From assembly GCA_016710465.1 (NCBI GenBank), contig JADJVS010000016.1:186001-250000 (forward strand): a DNA stretch of 64,000 nucleotides, in the 5' to 3' direction. Positions 37,943 to 45,460 of the stretch are shown here, one piece after another. Each line of letters starts with the position of its first letter. Position 1 is the first letter of the stretch. Source of the stretch: Sulfuritalea sp. GTDB taxonomy: Bacteria; Pseudomonadota; Gammaproteobacteria; Burkholderiales; Rhodocyclaceae. A program made the translations under genes and the position numbers. The notes beneath the pieces were generated by a model. The model was given only the letters and a program-made list of their open reading frames with translations, ran no database searches and was not told where the DNA came from.

Positions 37943-39448
37943 ATGTCCGAGACCAATCCACCGCCGGTGCGCGGCGGTTACCTCAAGGCGGCCCTGGCCT
38001 GCGCCGTGACGACCGTGCTGACGCTGCCCCTGCGCGGCGCCGTCGATGCCGCCAACATCGTCATGATCTTCCTGCTGGTGGTGGCGCTGGTGGCGGCCAG
38101 GCTGGGCAGCGGGCCGGCGATCCTCGCCGCCTTCGGCGGTGTCGCCCTGTTCGATTTCTTCTTCGTGCCGCCGCATTTCTCGATGGCGGTGGCCGATGCC
38201 CAGTACCTGATCACCTTCGCCGTGATGCTGGTCGTGGCGCTGGTGATCGGCCAGCTTGCCGCGCGCCTGCGGGAAAAGGCCCGGCTTGCCACGCAGCGCG
38301 AGGACGAGATGCGCGCGCTCTACGACATGGCGCGGGAGCTTTCGGGCGCCGTCGCGGCGGAGCAGGTCGCCGACATCGTGCGCGGCTTTCTGGGGCGGCG
38401 GCTGGGTATCGAGGCCGTCCTCTATCTGCCGCGCGCCGACGAAACCCTGGTTGCGATTCCGGCGGCGCACGGTGGCGAGCGTTGCCATGACCACGTGCGC
38501 GCGGTCCATGAGCAGGGCCGGTCGATCTTCCTCGCCGCCGAGGAGAGCGGCTACCGCCCCGCGCTGGCGCTGCCGCTGGCCTCGCCGCTGCGCACACGCG
38601 GCGTGCTGCTGGTGTTCGCCGAACATGCCGAGCAGGTCTGCGCTGCCGAGCGGCGGCCGCTGCTCGATGCCGTCGCCTCGCTGACCGCCATCGTCGTCGA
38701 GCGCCTGCATTACGGCGAGGTGCTGCAGGAGGTCACGCTGCGCATGGAATCCGAGCGCCTGCGCGGCGCGCTGCTGTCGGCCGTTTCGCACGACCTGCGC
38801 ACGCCGCTGACGGTTCTGGTGGGCATGGCCGATGCCTTGAGCCTGACACGCCCGGCGCTGCCGGCGGCGGCGCGGGAATCGGCGGCGGCGATCCGCGAGC
38901 AGGCGCTGCAACTTTCCGAGCAGGTCCACAAGCTGCTCGACATGGCCCGCTTGCAGACCGGCAAGGTCGTCCTGAACAAGGAATGGCAACCGCTGGAGGA
39001 AGTGATCGGCAGCAGCCTCCATGCCATGGCGGGCACGCTCGCCGGACGCGAGGTTCGCGTCGAACTGGCGACCGGCCTGCCGCCGCTGGAGTTCGATGCC
39101 GTGCTGCTGGAACGCGTGTTCTGCAATCTGCTGGAAAACGCGGCGAAACATGCGCCGCAGGGCGCCATCGAAATCACGGCGCAGGCCGTCGGCGAGGCGA
39201 TCGAAGTCGCGGTGGCCGATACCGGTCCGGGTTTGCCGCCGCAACTACGGGAAAGCGCCTTCGATCCCTTTGAGCGTGGCAGCGAGTCGGGCACCGGTGT
39301 CGGTCTGGGCCTGGCGATCTGCCGCGCCATCGTCGAGGCCCATGGCGGCGGCATCCGGGCGCAAGCCGGCGTGCGGGGCGGCACGCGCATGGTATTCACG
39401 CTGCCGCGCGGCATGCCGCCGGTGCTGGAGGAGGAAGCCGGTGAGTGA
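37943..39448 (+). CDS. Shortened KdpD-type sensor histidine kinase
   Basis: 501-residue sensor. It starts at the DUF4118 four-helix membrane region of KdpD (about residues 15-110, with FGGVALFDFFFVPPHFSMAV), followed by a GAF-like segment (about 125-260), HisKA with the phosphoacceptor in LLSAVSHDLRTPLTVLVGMA and an HATPase (CNLLENAAKHAP, DTGPGLP, GVGLGLAICRAIV). Full KdpD is about 900 residues and carries N-terminal KdpD and universal-stress-protein-like domains; both are absent here. Those parts sense or bind regulators in other bacteria. The gene overlaps the kdpE-like gene by 8 bases, and a Kup potassium transporter follows, so potassium status is the probable signal. Confidence 0.88.
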   Translation: MSETNPPPVRGGYLKAALACAVTTVLTLPLRGAVDAANIVMIFLLVVALVAARLGSGPAILAAFGGVALFDFFFVPPHFSMAVADAQYLITFAVMLVVALVIGQLAARLREKARLATQREDEMRALYDMARELSGAVAAEQVADIVRGFLGRRLGIEAVLYLPRADETLVAIPAAHGGERCHDHVRAVHEQGRSIFLAAEESGYRPALALPLASPLRTRGVLLVFAEHAEQVCAAERRPLLDAVASLTAIVVERLHYGEVLQEVTLRMESERLRGALLSAVSHDLRTPLTVLVGMADALSLTRPALPAAARESAAAIREQALQLSEQVHKLLDMARLQTGKVVLNKEWQPLEEVIGSSLHAMAGTLAGREVRVELATGLPPLEFDAVLLERVFCNLLENAAKHAPQGAIEITAQAVGEAIEVAVADTGPGLPPQLRESAFDPFERGSESGTGVGLGLAICRAIVEAHGGGIRAQAGVRGGTRMVFTLPRGMPPVLEEEAGE

Positions 39449-40139
39449 GCACCTTCCGCTGATCCTGGTGGTCGAGGACGAGCCGCGGATCCGCCGCTTC
39501 GTCTGCACCGCGCTGGAAGACGAGGGCCGGGTCGGCGAGGCCGCGACCGCCGCCGCCGCGATCGAGGCCTTCAGCGGACCGGCACCGGCATTGGCCATCA
39601 TCGACCTTGGCCTGCCGGACCGCGACGGCGTGGAGCTGATCCGCGAACTGCGTGGCTGGAACCCCCTGCCCATCCTGGTCCTGTCGGCGCGCCTGGCCGA
39701 GGCGGAGAAGGTGGCGGCTCTGGATGCCGGCGCCGACGACTACCTGACCAAGCCCTTCGGCGTGCTCGAACTCAGGGCCCGGGTGCGGGCGCTGCTGCGG
39801 CGGCGGAAAGTCGGCGCTGGCGAGACGGCGATCGAGTTCGGCGGCATCCGCGTCGACCGCGTGCATCGCACGGTGACGCGCGATGGCGCGGCGGTGCACC
39901 TGACGCCCATCGAATACCGCCTGCTCGGCGTGCTGCTGGCCAATGCCGGGCGCGTGCTGACGCACCGGCAGTTGCTCAAGGAAGTGTGGGGCCCCGGCCA
40001 CGCCGAGCGCGGCCACTACCTGCGCATCTATGTCGGCCACCTGCGGCAGAAGCTGGAAGCCGATCCGGCGCGGCCGCAATTCCTGCTGACCGAGACCGGG
40101 GTCGGCTACCGCTTTCAGCTTGGAGATGTCGCGTCATGA
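39441..40139 (+). CDS. kdpE: KdpE-like response regulator
   Basis: 232-residue OmpR/PhoB-type regulator. Receiver (about 6-120): LILVVEDEPRIRRFV, phosphoacceptor Asp in LAIIDLGLPDRDGVELI, KPFGVLELRAR. A linker carries RKVGAGETAIEFGG, then the winged helix: VHLTPIEYRLLGVLLANAGR, LTHRQLLKEVWGPGHAERGH and TETGVGYRF, which match KdpE closely. The start is GTG 39441 (VSEHLPLILVV), overlapping the kinase gene. The linker is encoded by a copy of the dispersed repeat. The likely target is the kup gene downstream or a kdp operon elsewhere. Confidence 0.9.
   Translation: MSEHLPLILVVEDEPRIRRFVCTALEDEGRVGEAATAAAAIEAFSGPAPALAIIDLGLPDRDGVELIRELRGWNPLPILVLSARLAEAEKVAALDAGADDYLTKPFGVLELRARVRALLRRRKVGAGETAIEFGGIRVDRVHRTVTRDGAAVHLTPIEYRLLGVLLANAGRVLTHRQLLKEVWGPGHAERGHYLRIYVGHLRQKLEADPARPQFLLTETGVGYRFQLGDVAS
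39806..39832 (+). repeat. Dispersed repeat in frame in the kdpE linker
   Basis: AAAGTCGGCGCTGG, CGAGA, CGGCGAT. All 27 bases are identical to the intergenic copy at 42953-42979. Read as K-V-G-A-G-E-T-A-I between receiver and DNA-binding domains. Confidence 0.85.
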
Positions 40140-42016
40140 GCCACGAAGAACAAAATGACAGCACCGCCGTCCTGGCGCTGGCCGCGCTCGGCGTGGTCTA
40201 TGGCGACATCGGCACCAGCCCGCTGTATGCCATCAAGGAAGTCTTCGGCAATGCCCACCATCCGGTGCCGATCACGCCGGAGAACGTGCTGGGCATACTC
40301 TCGCTGGTGTTCTGGTCGCTGATCGTCGTGGTCTCGTTCAAGTACGTGGCGCTGATCCTGCGCGCCGACAACAAGGGCGAGGGCGGCATCATGGCGCTGA
40401 TGGCGCGGGTGCTGGCGGACGACAGCCTGAGCGGCCGCACGCGCCAGGCGGTGATCCTGCTGGGTCTTTTCGGCGCTGCCCTGTTCTATGGCGACGGCCT
40501 GATCACGCCGGCGATTTCGGTGCTTTCGGCGGTGGAAGGGCTGGAAGTGGCGACGCCGGTGTTCACCCCCTACATCGTGCCGATCACGCTGGGCATCCTG
40601 CTCGCCCTGTTCTGGATCCAGCGCCACGGCACGGCGCGGGTCGGCGTCGCCTTCGGGCCAATCACCTGCGTCTGGTTCGCGGCGCTGGCGGCGCTCGGCG
40701 TGATGCATATCCTGCGCAATCCCGCCGTGCTGGCGGCGCTGTGGCCGGGCCACGCCATGGCATTTTTTTTCGCCGATCCGACGCTGGGTTTCCTTGCCAT
40801 GGGCAGCGTGTTCCTGGTCGTCACTGGGGCCGAGGCGCTGTATGCCGACATGGGCCACTTCGGCCGGCGGCCTATCCGCCTGGCCTGGTTCGGCCTGGTG
40901 CTGCCGGCCCTGCTGCTCAACTATTTCGGCCAGGGCGCCCTGCTGTTGGCCGACCCGGCGGCAATCAAGAACCCCTTCTACCTGATGGCGCCGGACTGGT
41001 TCCTGCTGCCACTGGTGGCCCTGGCCACGGCGGCGACGGTGATCGCCTCGCAGGCGGTGATCACCGGCGTGTATTCGATCACCCAGCAGGCGATACAGCT
41101 TGGCTATGCGCCGCGCATGGAACTGCTGCACACCTCGGGCAGCCAGATCGGGCAGATCTACATGCCCGGCGTGAACTGGTTGATGCTGCTGGGCGTGATC
41201 GCGCTGGTGCTGGCCTTCAGGTCATCGACCAACCTGGCGGCGGCCTACGGCATAGCGGTAACCGGCACCATGATCATCACCTCGCTGTTCGCCTACCTTG
41301 TCGCGCGCCGCCAGTGGGGCTGGCGCAAGCGCCTGGCGCTGCCGGTGTTCGGCGCGCTGCTGCTGCTCGACCTCGCCTTCCTTGCCGCCAACTCGACCAA
41401 GATCCTCGACGGTGGCTGGTTCCCGCTGGTGTTCGGCGCGGCGGTGTATCTGTTCCTGACGACCTGGAAGCAGGGCCGGCGCCTGCTTCACGAGCGGCTG
41501 CATACCCAGGCTTTGCCCCTGCGCGATTTCATCGCCGCGATCGAAACGCCGGATACCATCACCGTGCCCGGCAGCGCGGTGTTCATGACGCCCTACCCGG
41601 AACACGTGCCCCATGCCCTGTTGCACAACCTCAAGCACAACAAGGTACTGCATCAGCAGGTGGTGCTGGCGACGGTAAGCGTGGAATCGGTGCCGCGCGT
41701 GCCGGCGGCACAGCGCGTGGTGGTGGCGCGCCTGAACCCGCGCTTCCATCACGTCGGCATCCATTTCGGCTTCATGGACACGCCCGATGTGCCGGCGGCA
41801 CTGGAGTGGTGTGCCGAGCAGGGCCTGGAAATCGATCCGATGAACACCTCCTTCTTCCTCGGCCGGGAAACCGTGGTGCCCAGGGTGGGCGACGAAATGC
41901 CCTACTGGCGCGAATCCCTCTTCGCCCGCATGTACCGCAATGCCGGCACCGCCGCCGACTTCTTCAGCCTGCCACCGAACCAGGTGGTAGAACTCGGGAC
42001 GCGGGTGACGCTGTAG
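40136..42016 (+). CDS. kup: Low-affinity potassium transporter Kup
   Basis: 626-residue K+/H+ symporter of the Kup/HAK/KT family. The N-terminus has ALGVVYGDIGTSPLYAIKEV, and further family landmarks are FSIT-like VITGVYSITQQAIQLGY, ALLFYGDGLITPAISVLSAV and a cytosolic C-terminal half (from about 470) with ETPDTITVPGSAVFMTPYP. About twelve transmembrane spans are visible. It starts at the ATG overlapping the kdpE stop (ATGA), so it is translated together with the two-component genes; this is unusual since KdpDE normally controls the KdpFABC pump. The family ending (PPNQVVELGTRVTL) is intact. Confidence 0.95.
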   Translation: MSHEEQNDSTAVLALAALGVVYGDIGTSPLYAIKEVFGNAHHPVPITPENVLGILSLVFWSLIVVVSFKYVALILRADNKGEGGIMALMARVLADDSLSGRTRQAVILLGLFGAALFYGDGLITPAISVLSAVEGLEVATPVFTPYIVPITLGILLALFWIQRHGTARVGVAFGPITCVWFAALAALGVMHILRNPAVLAALWPGHAMAFFFADPTLGFLAMGSVFLVVTGAEALYADMGHFGRRPIRLAWFGLVLPALLLNYFGQGALLLADPAAIKNPFYLMAPDWFLLPLVALATAATVIASQAVITGVYSITQQAIQLGYAPRMELLHTSGSQIGQIYMPGVNWLMLLGVIALVLAFRSSTNLAAAYGIAVTGTMIITSLFAYLVARRQWGWRKRLALPVFGALLLLDLAFLAANSTKILDGGWFPLVFGAAVYLFLTTWKQGRRLLHERLHTQALPLRDFIAAIETPDTITVPGSAVFMTPYPEHVPHALLHNLKHNKVLHQQVVLATVSVESVPRVPAAQRVVVARLNPRFHHVGIHFGFMDTPDVPAALEWCAEQGLEIDPMNTSFFLGRETVVPRVGDEMPYWRESLFARMYRNAGTAADFFSLPPNQVVELGTRVTL

Positions 42017-42022
42017 CACCGT

Positions 42023-42066
42023 ATCGGACGCTGTCTGCCGGGATTTCGCTTCGCCGGCCGGCAAAG
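42023..42066 (+). repeat. Possible fragment of the long repeat form after kup
   Basis: Contains ATCGGACGCTG, TCTGC and GGGATTTCGCTTCGC, resembling the second half of the 60-bp element in mfd. The similarity is partial. The remainder of the gap to 42204 holds nothing I can identify. Confidence 0.3.
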
Positions 42067-42204
42067 GGCGTGTGCAGCGGGATATCCGCATTGGTGCCCA
42101 CTGCTGCCGTTCGGTACTCTTGGACCATTTGCTGATGATCCGGCGCTCGAAGCTGATCCTGCCTGACGGAAGGAGCGTCGCGTCAATGCCGACACTTGTC
42201 GATA

Positions 42205-42219
42205 TGCAGAAATTCTGCA
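42205..42219. promoter_or_regulatory. 15-bp interrupted palindrome upstream of the antitoxin gene
   Basis: TGCAGAA-A-TTCTGCA, perfect arms around one base, 11 bases before the antitoxin ATG. By position it is a candidate operator for autoregulation by the AbrB-like antitoxin. Confidence 0.5.
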
Positions 42220-42230
42220 ATACTGAAAAC

Positions 42231-42464
42231 ATGAAAGCCACTCTAACCATTTCCGAACGCGGCGTCATCACCCTGCCGGCCAAGCTGCGGCAGGCTTTGG
42301 GCCTGTCCGCCAACGACCAGTTAATCGCGGAAACCACGTCCGACGGCCTGTTGCTGCGCCTGGCAGTTACCTTGCCGGTCGAAATCTACAGTGATGAGCG
42401 TTTGCGCGAATTCGACGAATCGGAAGCCGAACTGGCCGTCGTTCTCGAAAACAAGTCGCACTGA
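42231..42464 (+). CDS. AbrB/MazE-type antitoxin
   Basis: 77-residue protein beginning MKATLTISERGVITLPAKLR, the swapped-hairpin AbrB/SpoVT DNA-binding domain, followed by QALGLSANDQLIAET. The acidic C-terminal part (DEFDESEAELAVVL pattern) would bind the toxin. It is followed after three bases by a PIN-domain toxin gene, so this is a second type II toxin-antitoxin pair. Upstream codons in frame extend to 42072, but the domain begins at 42231. Confidence 0.83.
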   Translation: MKATLTISERGVITLPAKLRQALGLSANDQLIAETTSDGLLLRLAVTLPVEIYSDERLREFDESEAELAVVLENKSH

Positions 42465-42467
42465 ACA

Positions 42468-42878
42468 GTGCGGGTTTTTCTCGACGCCAACATCATCTTC
42501 TCAGCCGCTCGCGCCGACGGCGCCATGCGCCGCCTGCTCGCTCTTGCGGAAGCCGCCGGGCATGAACTATGGGCGGATGTCTACGTCTTCGAAGAGGCAC
42601 GCCGCAACCTCGCAGCGAAAACCCCCGAGGGGCTTGCCGTACTTGACGCCATCGCCCGCCGCATCCGCGTCGGCAGTCTGCCTGCCACGCAAAACCTCGC
42701 GCAGGAAGCAATGGCGCTGCCCGAAAAGGATCGTCCGGTACTCGCCGCCGCCATCCATCACCGCTGCGATAGGCTCGTCACTGGCGACCGCACGCACTTC
42801 GGGGCGTACTACGGCAAACAGTTACACGGGGTGCGCATTGTCTCGCCAGCGATGCTGGCAGAGGAATTGCTGAACTGA
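42468..42878 (+). CDS. PIN-domain toxin
   Basis: 136-residue PIN-domain protein starting at GTG 42468 (MRVFLDANIIFSAARADGAM). Acidic site residues lie in FLDANIIFSA, the Glu of VYVFEEARRN, PEKDRPVLAAAIHHRCDRLV and TGDRTHFGAYYG. The pattern fits the COG1569-like PIN group. RNA cleavage is the expected activity. It lies three bases after the antitoxin gene and 102 bases from the convergent radical SAM gene; a dispersed repeat fills part of that gap. Confidence 0.83.
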   Translation: MRVFLDANIIFSAARADGAMRRLLALAEAAGHELWADVYVFEEARRNLAAKTPEGLAVLDAIARRIRVGSLPATQNLAQEAMALPEKDRPVLAAAIHHRCDRLVTGDRTHFGAYYGKQLHGVRIVSPAMLAEELLN

Positions 42879-42952
42879 TCCACCACGCCGTTGGTCGAGC
42901 GCCGGCATTTCATGTGAATGTCTTGGTTAAGTCCTGTTCCGCCTGCGCAAAT

Positions 42953-42979
42953 GAAAGTCGGCGCTGGCGAGACGGCGAT
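42953..42979 (+). repeat. Dispersed repeat at the radical SAM gene 3' end
   Basis: Same 27 bases as 39806-39832. It ends one base before the stop codon (42981-42983) of the minus-strand radical SAM gene. Confidence 0.85.
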
Positions 42980-42980
42980 T

Positions 42981-44078
42981 TCATGCGCCCGCATGCAGCC
43001 TGACCGGTATCCGCTGCGGACCGAAGGGCTTGCCGAACTTCTCGTAGCGGCCTGCGACGGCGGCACCACATTTGCGGCAATGTCCGCTGTCGTCCAGCGC
43101 GTAGCTGAGTATGCGGTACCAGTCGCGCTGGATCACCACCTCGCCGCAACCGGGGCAGTGGGTAGCGTCGCCGGCCTTGTCGTGCACGTTGCCGGTGTAG
43201 ACATAGCGCAGGCCGGCATCCATGGCGATGCGGCGGGCGCGGGCCAGTGTCGCCGGCGGCGTGGCGGGGATGTCGCTCATCTTCCAGTCGGGGTGGAAGG
43301 CGGAGAAATGCAGGGGCACGTCCGGCCCAAGCTCCTTGGCCACCCAGGCGGCCAGCGCTTTCAGTTCGTCATCGCCGTCGTTCTTGCCGGGGATCAGCAG
43401 GGTGGTGATCTCCAGCCAGCAGTCGGTTTCGTGATGGATCATCGCCAGGATGTCGAGCACCGGCTGCAGCTTTGCGCCGCAGAGCTTGACGTAGAACTCG
43501 TCGGTGAAGGCCTTGAGGTCGACGTTGGCGGCGTCCATTTTCGAATAGAACTCACGCGCCGGTTCGTGGTGCATGTAGCCGGCCGTCACCGCCACGGTCT
43601 TGATGCCGAGCGCATGGCAGGCGTCGGCGGTATCCATCGCGTACTCGGCAAAGATCACCGGGTCGTTGTAGGTGAAGGCGACGCTGCGCGCACCCGTGCG
43701 CCGGGCAGCCTGGGCGATGGCCTGCGGCGTGGCGTCGTCCATCAGCCGGTCCATGTCGCGCGACTTGGAGATATCCCAGTTCTGGCAGAACTTGCAGGCC
43801 AGGTTGCAGCCGGCGGTGCCGAAGGAGAGCACGCTGGAGCCGGGATAAAAGTTGTTGAGCGGCTTCTTTTCGATCGGGTCGATGCAGAAGCCCGAGCTGC
43901 GGCCGTAGGTGGTCAGCAGCATCTGGCCACCCTGCATGGCGCGCACGAAGCAGGCGGCGCGCTGGCCTTCATGCAATTTGCAATCGCGCGGGCAAAGGTC
44001 GCACTGGATGCGGCCATCGTCCAGCGTGTGCCACCAGCGGGCCGGCACGCCGCTTATGGGATCGGCGCTTCTTTCCAT
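42981..44078 (-). CDS. AmmeMemoRadiSam system radical SAM enzyme
   Basis: 365-residue radical SAM protein. An N-terminal Cys-rich lead is IQCDLCPRDCKLHEGQRAAC. The iron-sulfur motif is GTAGCNLACKFCQNWDIS (CX3CX2C). A C-terminal zinc-ribbon-like part has HCPGCGEVVIQRDWY and HCRKCGAAVAG. This is the radical SAM member of the AmmeMemoRadiSam set, whose reaction is not established. The ATG at 44078 has GAGG seven bases upstream and lies 25 bases inside the MEMO-AMMECR1 gene, so translation is coupled. Confidence 0.92.
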   Translation of the reverse strand: MERSADPISGVPARWWHTLDDGRIQCDLCPRDCKLHEGQRAACFVRAMQGGQMLLTTYGRSSGFCIDPIEKKPLNNFYPGSSVLSFGTAGCNLACKFCQNWDISKSRDMDRLMDDATPQAIAQAARRTGARSVAFTYNDPVIFAEYAMDTADACHALGIKTVAVTAGYMHHEPAREFYSKMDAANVDLKAFTDEFYVKLCGAKLQPVLDILAMIHHETDCWLEITTLLIPGKNDGDDELKALAAWVAKELGPDVPLHFSAFHPDWKMSDIPATPPATLARARRIAMDAGLRYVYTGNVHDKAGDATHCPGCGEVVIQRDWYRILSYALDDSGHCRKCGAAVAGRYEKFGKPFGPQRIPVRLHAGA

Positions 44079-45460
44079 TTGCGCACCTCGTAGCGTTGCA
44101 GTTCGACTTCGGCCGACCAATAGTCGGCGGGCAAACCGGCCTTCTGCTTCAGGTGGGCCATGAATTGGCGGGGGGCGGGCAGTTGTTCCCAGACCTGGGG
44201 CAGGAAGGTGCTGCGGTGATTGCCGATGCTGAAGATGATGCCATCGACATGGGGGCGTAGTTGGCGCAAGGCGTCGGCCTCATCCGTGAAGCGCATCGGC
44301 ACCGGGGCGGTCAGCAGCGAGACTTCGACCCGGGTGCGCGGCAGTTCCTCGACCGTCAGGGGCGCGAAGCGCGGATCGCGGAAAGCAGCGGCGACGGCAT
44401 TGGCGCGCACGTCCTGGTCCAGCACGCGATGCGCCTGCAGCGAGCCGATGCAGCCGCGCAAGGCGCCGTTCTGCGTCAGCGTGACGAAGGTGGCGCCGGG
44501 CTTTTCGAGCAGCGGATGCGCCGGCTCGGCTTGCGGCGCCAGCTTGAACTGGGCGGCGATGGCATTGCGCGCGCGAACCAGCAGGGCGGGGCCGGGATCG
44601 TCGCCCGCGGCGGCCACCGGCGGCTCGTAGAGCGCGAAGCTGGCGTAGCCGACGACGCGCGACTTGTCGCCGGCCGTGTCGCCGGAGTTGCACTGGGCCA
44701 CGCGCTCGATGCGCAGGCCGCGCTGCCGGGCCACGGCGAGCAGGCCGTTGATCGGCAACGCACCGCAGGCCTGGTCGAAGCTCGTGAGCTGGTCCAGGGC
44801 GAGGATCTGCGCTGCGGTATCGCCGTCGATGCGCCGGGCTTCGGCATGGGTGTGGAAATGCGAAAGATCGGAACTGATGACGATCAGGGTTTCGGGGCCG
44901 CCCCAGAGGCGGGCAATGACCTCGGCGACTTCACGCGCCCCGGTGCGGCCGACGGCCAGCGGCACCAGCCTGAATTCGCCGAGCACGGTTTGCAGGAAGG
45001 GCAGTTGCACCTCCAGCGAATGTTCCTGGGCATGGGCCGCATCACTGGCGACCACCTGCGGCAGGTCGGCCAGCGAATCGAGCGCGGCGCGGTCGAGGGG
45101 AACGCTGCCCAGCGGCGTGGCGAAGGCCTGCACCGTCGGTGCGGCAAGCCCGCTCACCGCGACGCGGTGGCAGGGGCCGAGCAGGACCACGCGACGGATG
45201 CGCTGCGCCAACGGCGCAAGCAGCGCATAGCCTTTGCCCGCTGTGCCCCCGGAATAGACGTAGCCGGCGTGCGGCACGATCAGGGCCTTGAGCCGACCGG
45301 CCTCAGGAGTCGGCGCTGGACCGCTTTGCGTGCCTGGACTTCCGCTTCGCGGGACGGCAGCGGCGAGGCAGCTTGCCAGTTCGTCGCGCAGGCTGGCGGC
45401 ATCGCCCGGATAGAACATGCCGGCGACGGCAGGGGCGCGCTGGGTGGTGGCAGTGATCAT
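44054..45460 (-). CDS. AmmeMemoRadiSam system protein: MEMO (B) fused to AMMECR1 (A)
   Basis: 468-residue fusion. MEMO part, about residues 1-275: VPHAGYVYSGGTAGKGYALL, LGPCHRVAVSGLA, AQEHSLEVQLPFLQ, ISSDLSHFHTHAEARRID and CGALPINGLLAVARQ, with conserved His and Cys in place. AMMECR1 part, about 290-468: ATFVTLTQNGALRGCIGSLQ, FRDPRFAPLTVEELP, IFSIGNHRSTFLPQVWEQLP. The role in the AmmeMemoRadiSam set is unknown. Residues about 35-50 (RSGSPGTQSGPAPTPEAGR) are encoded by the long repeat read antisense. It shares four bases with the upstream transporter gene and 25 with the radical SAM gene. Confidence 0.9.
   Translation of the reverse strand: MITATTQRAPAVAGMFYPGDAASLRDELASCLAAAVPRSGSPGTQSGPAPTPEAGRLKALIVPHAGYVYSGGTAGKGYALLAPLAQRIRRVVLLGPCHRVAVSGLAAPTVQAFATPLGSVPLDRAALDSLADLPQVVASDAAHAQEHSLEVQLPFLQTVLGEFRLVPLAVGRTGAREVAEVIARLWGGPETLIVISSDLSHFHTHAEARRIDGDTAAQILALDQLTSFDQACGALPINGLLAVARQRGLRIERVAQCNSGDTAGDKSRVVGYASFALYEPPVAAAGDDPGPALLVRARNAIAAQFKLAPQAEPAHPLLEKPGATFVTLTQNGALRGCIGSLQAHRVLDQDVRANAVAAAFRDPRFAPLTVEELPRTRVEVSLLTAPVPMRFTDEADALRQLRPHVDGIIFSIGNHRSTFLPQVWEQLPAPRQFMAHLKQKAGLPADYWSAEVELQRYEVRKWKEAPIP
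45307..45365 (+). repeat. Long (about 60 bp) repeat form inside the MEMO-AMMECR1 gene
   Basis: GAGTCGGCGCTGG, CGCTTTGCGTGCCTGG, CTTCCGCTTCGCGGG. It aligns with the mfd copy (36639-36698) and lies opposite to the gene, so it is read on the other strand as SGSPGTQSGPAPTP between the MEMO N-terminus and the VPHAGY motif. Confidence 0.78.

Noticed and set aside
35697..38009. A 770-residue open frame on the plus strand opposite mfd
   Set aside because: It is the antisense of mfd and has no recognisable domain; high GC opens long antisense frames.
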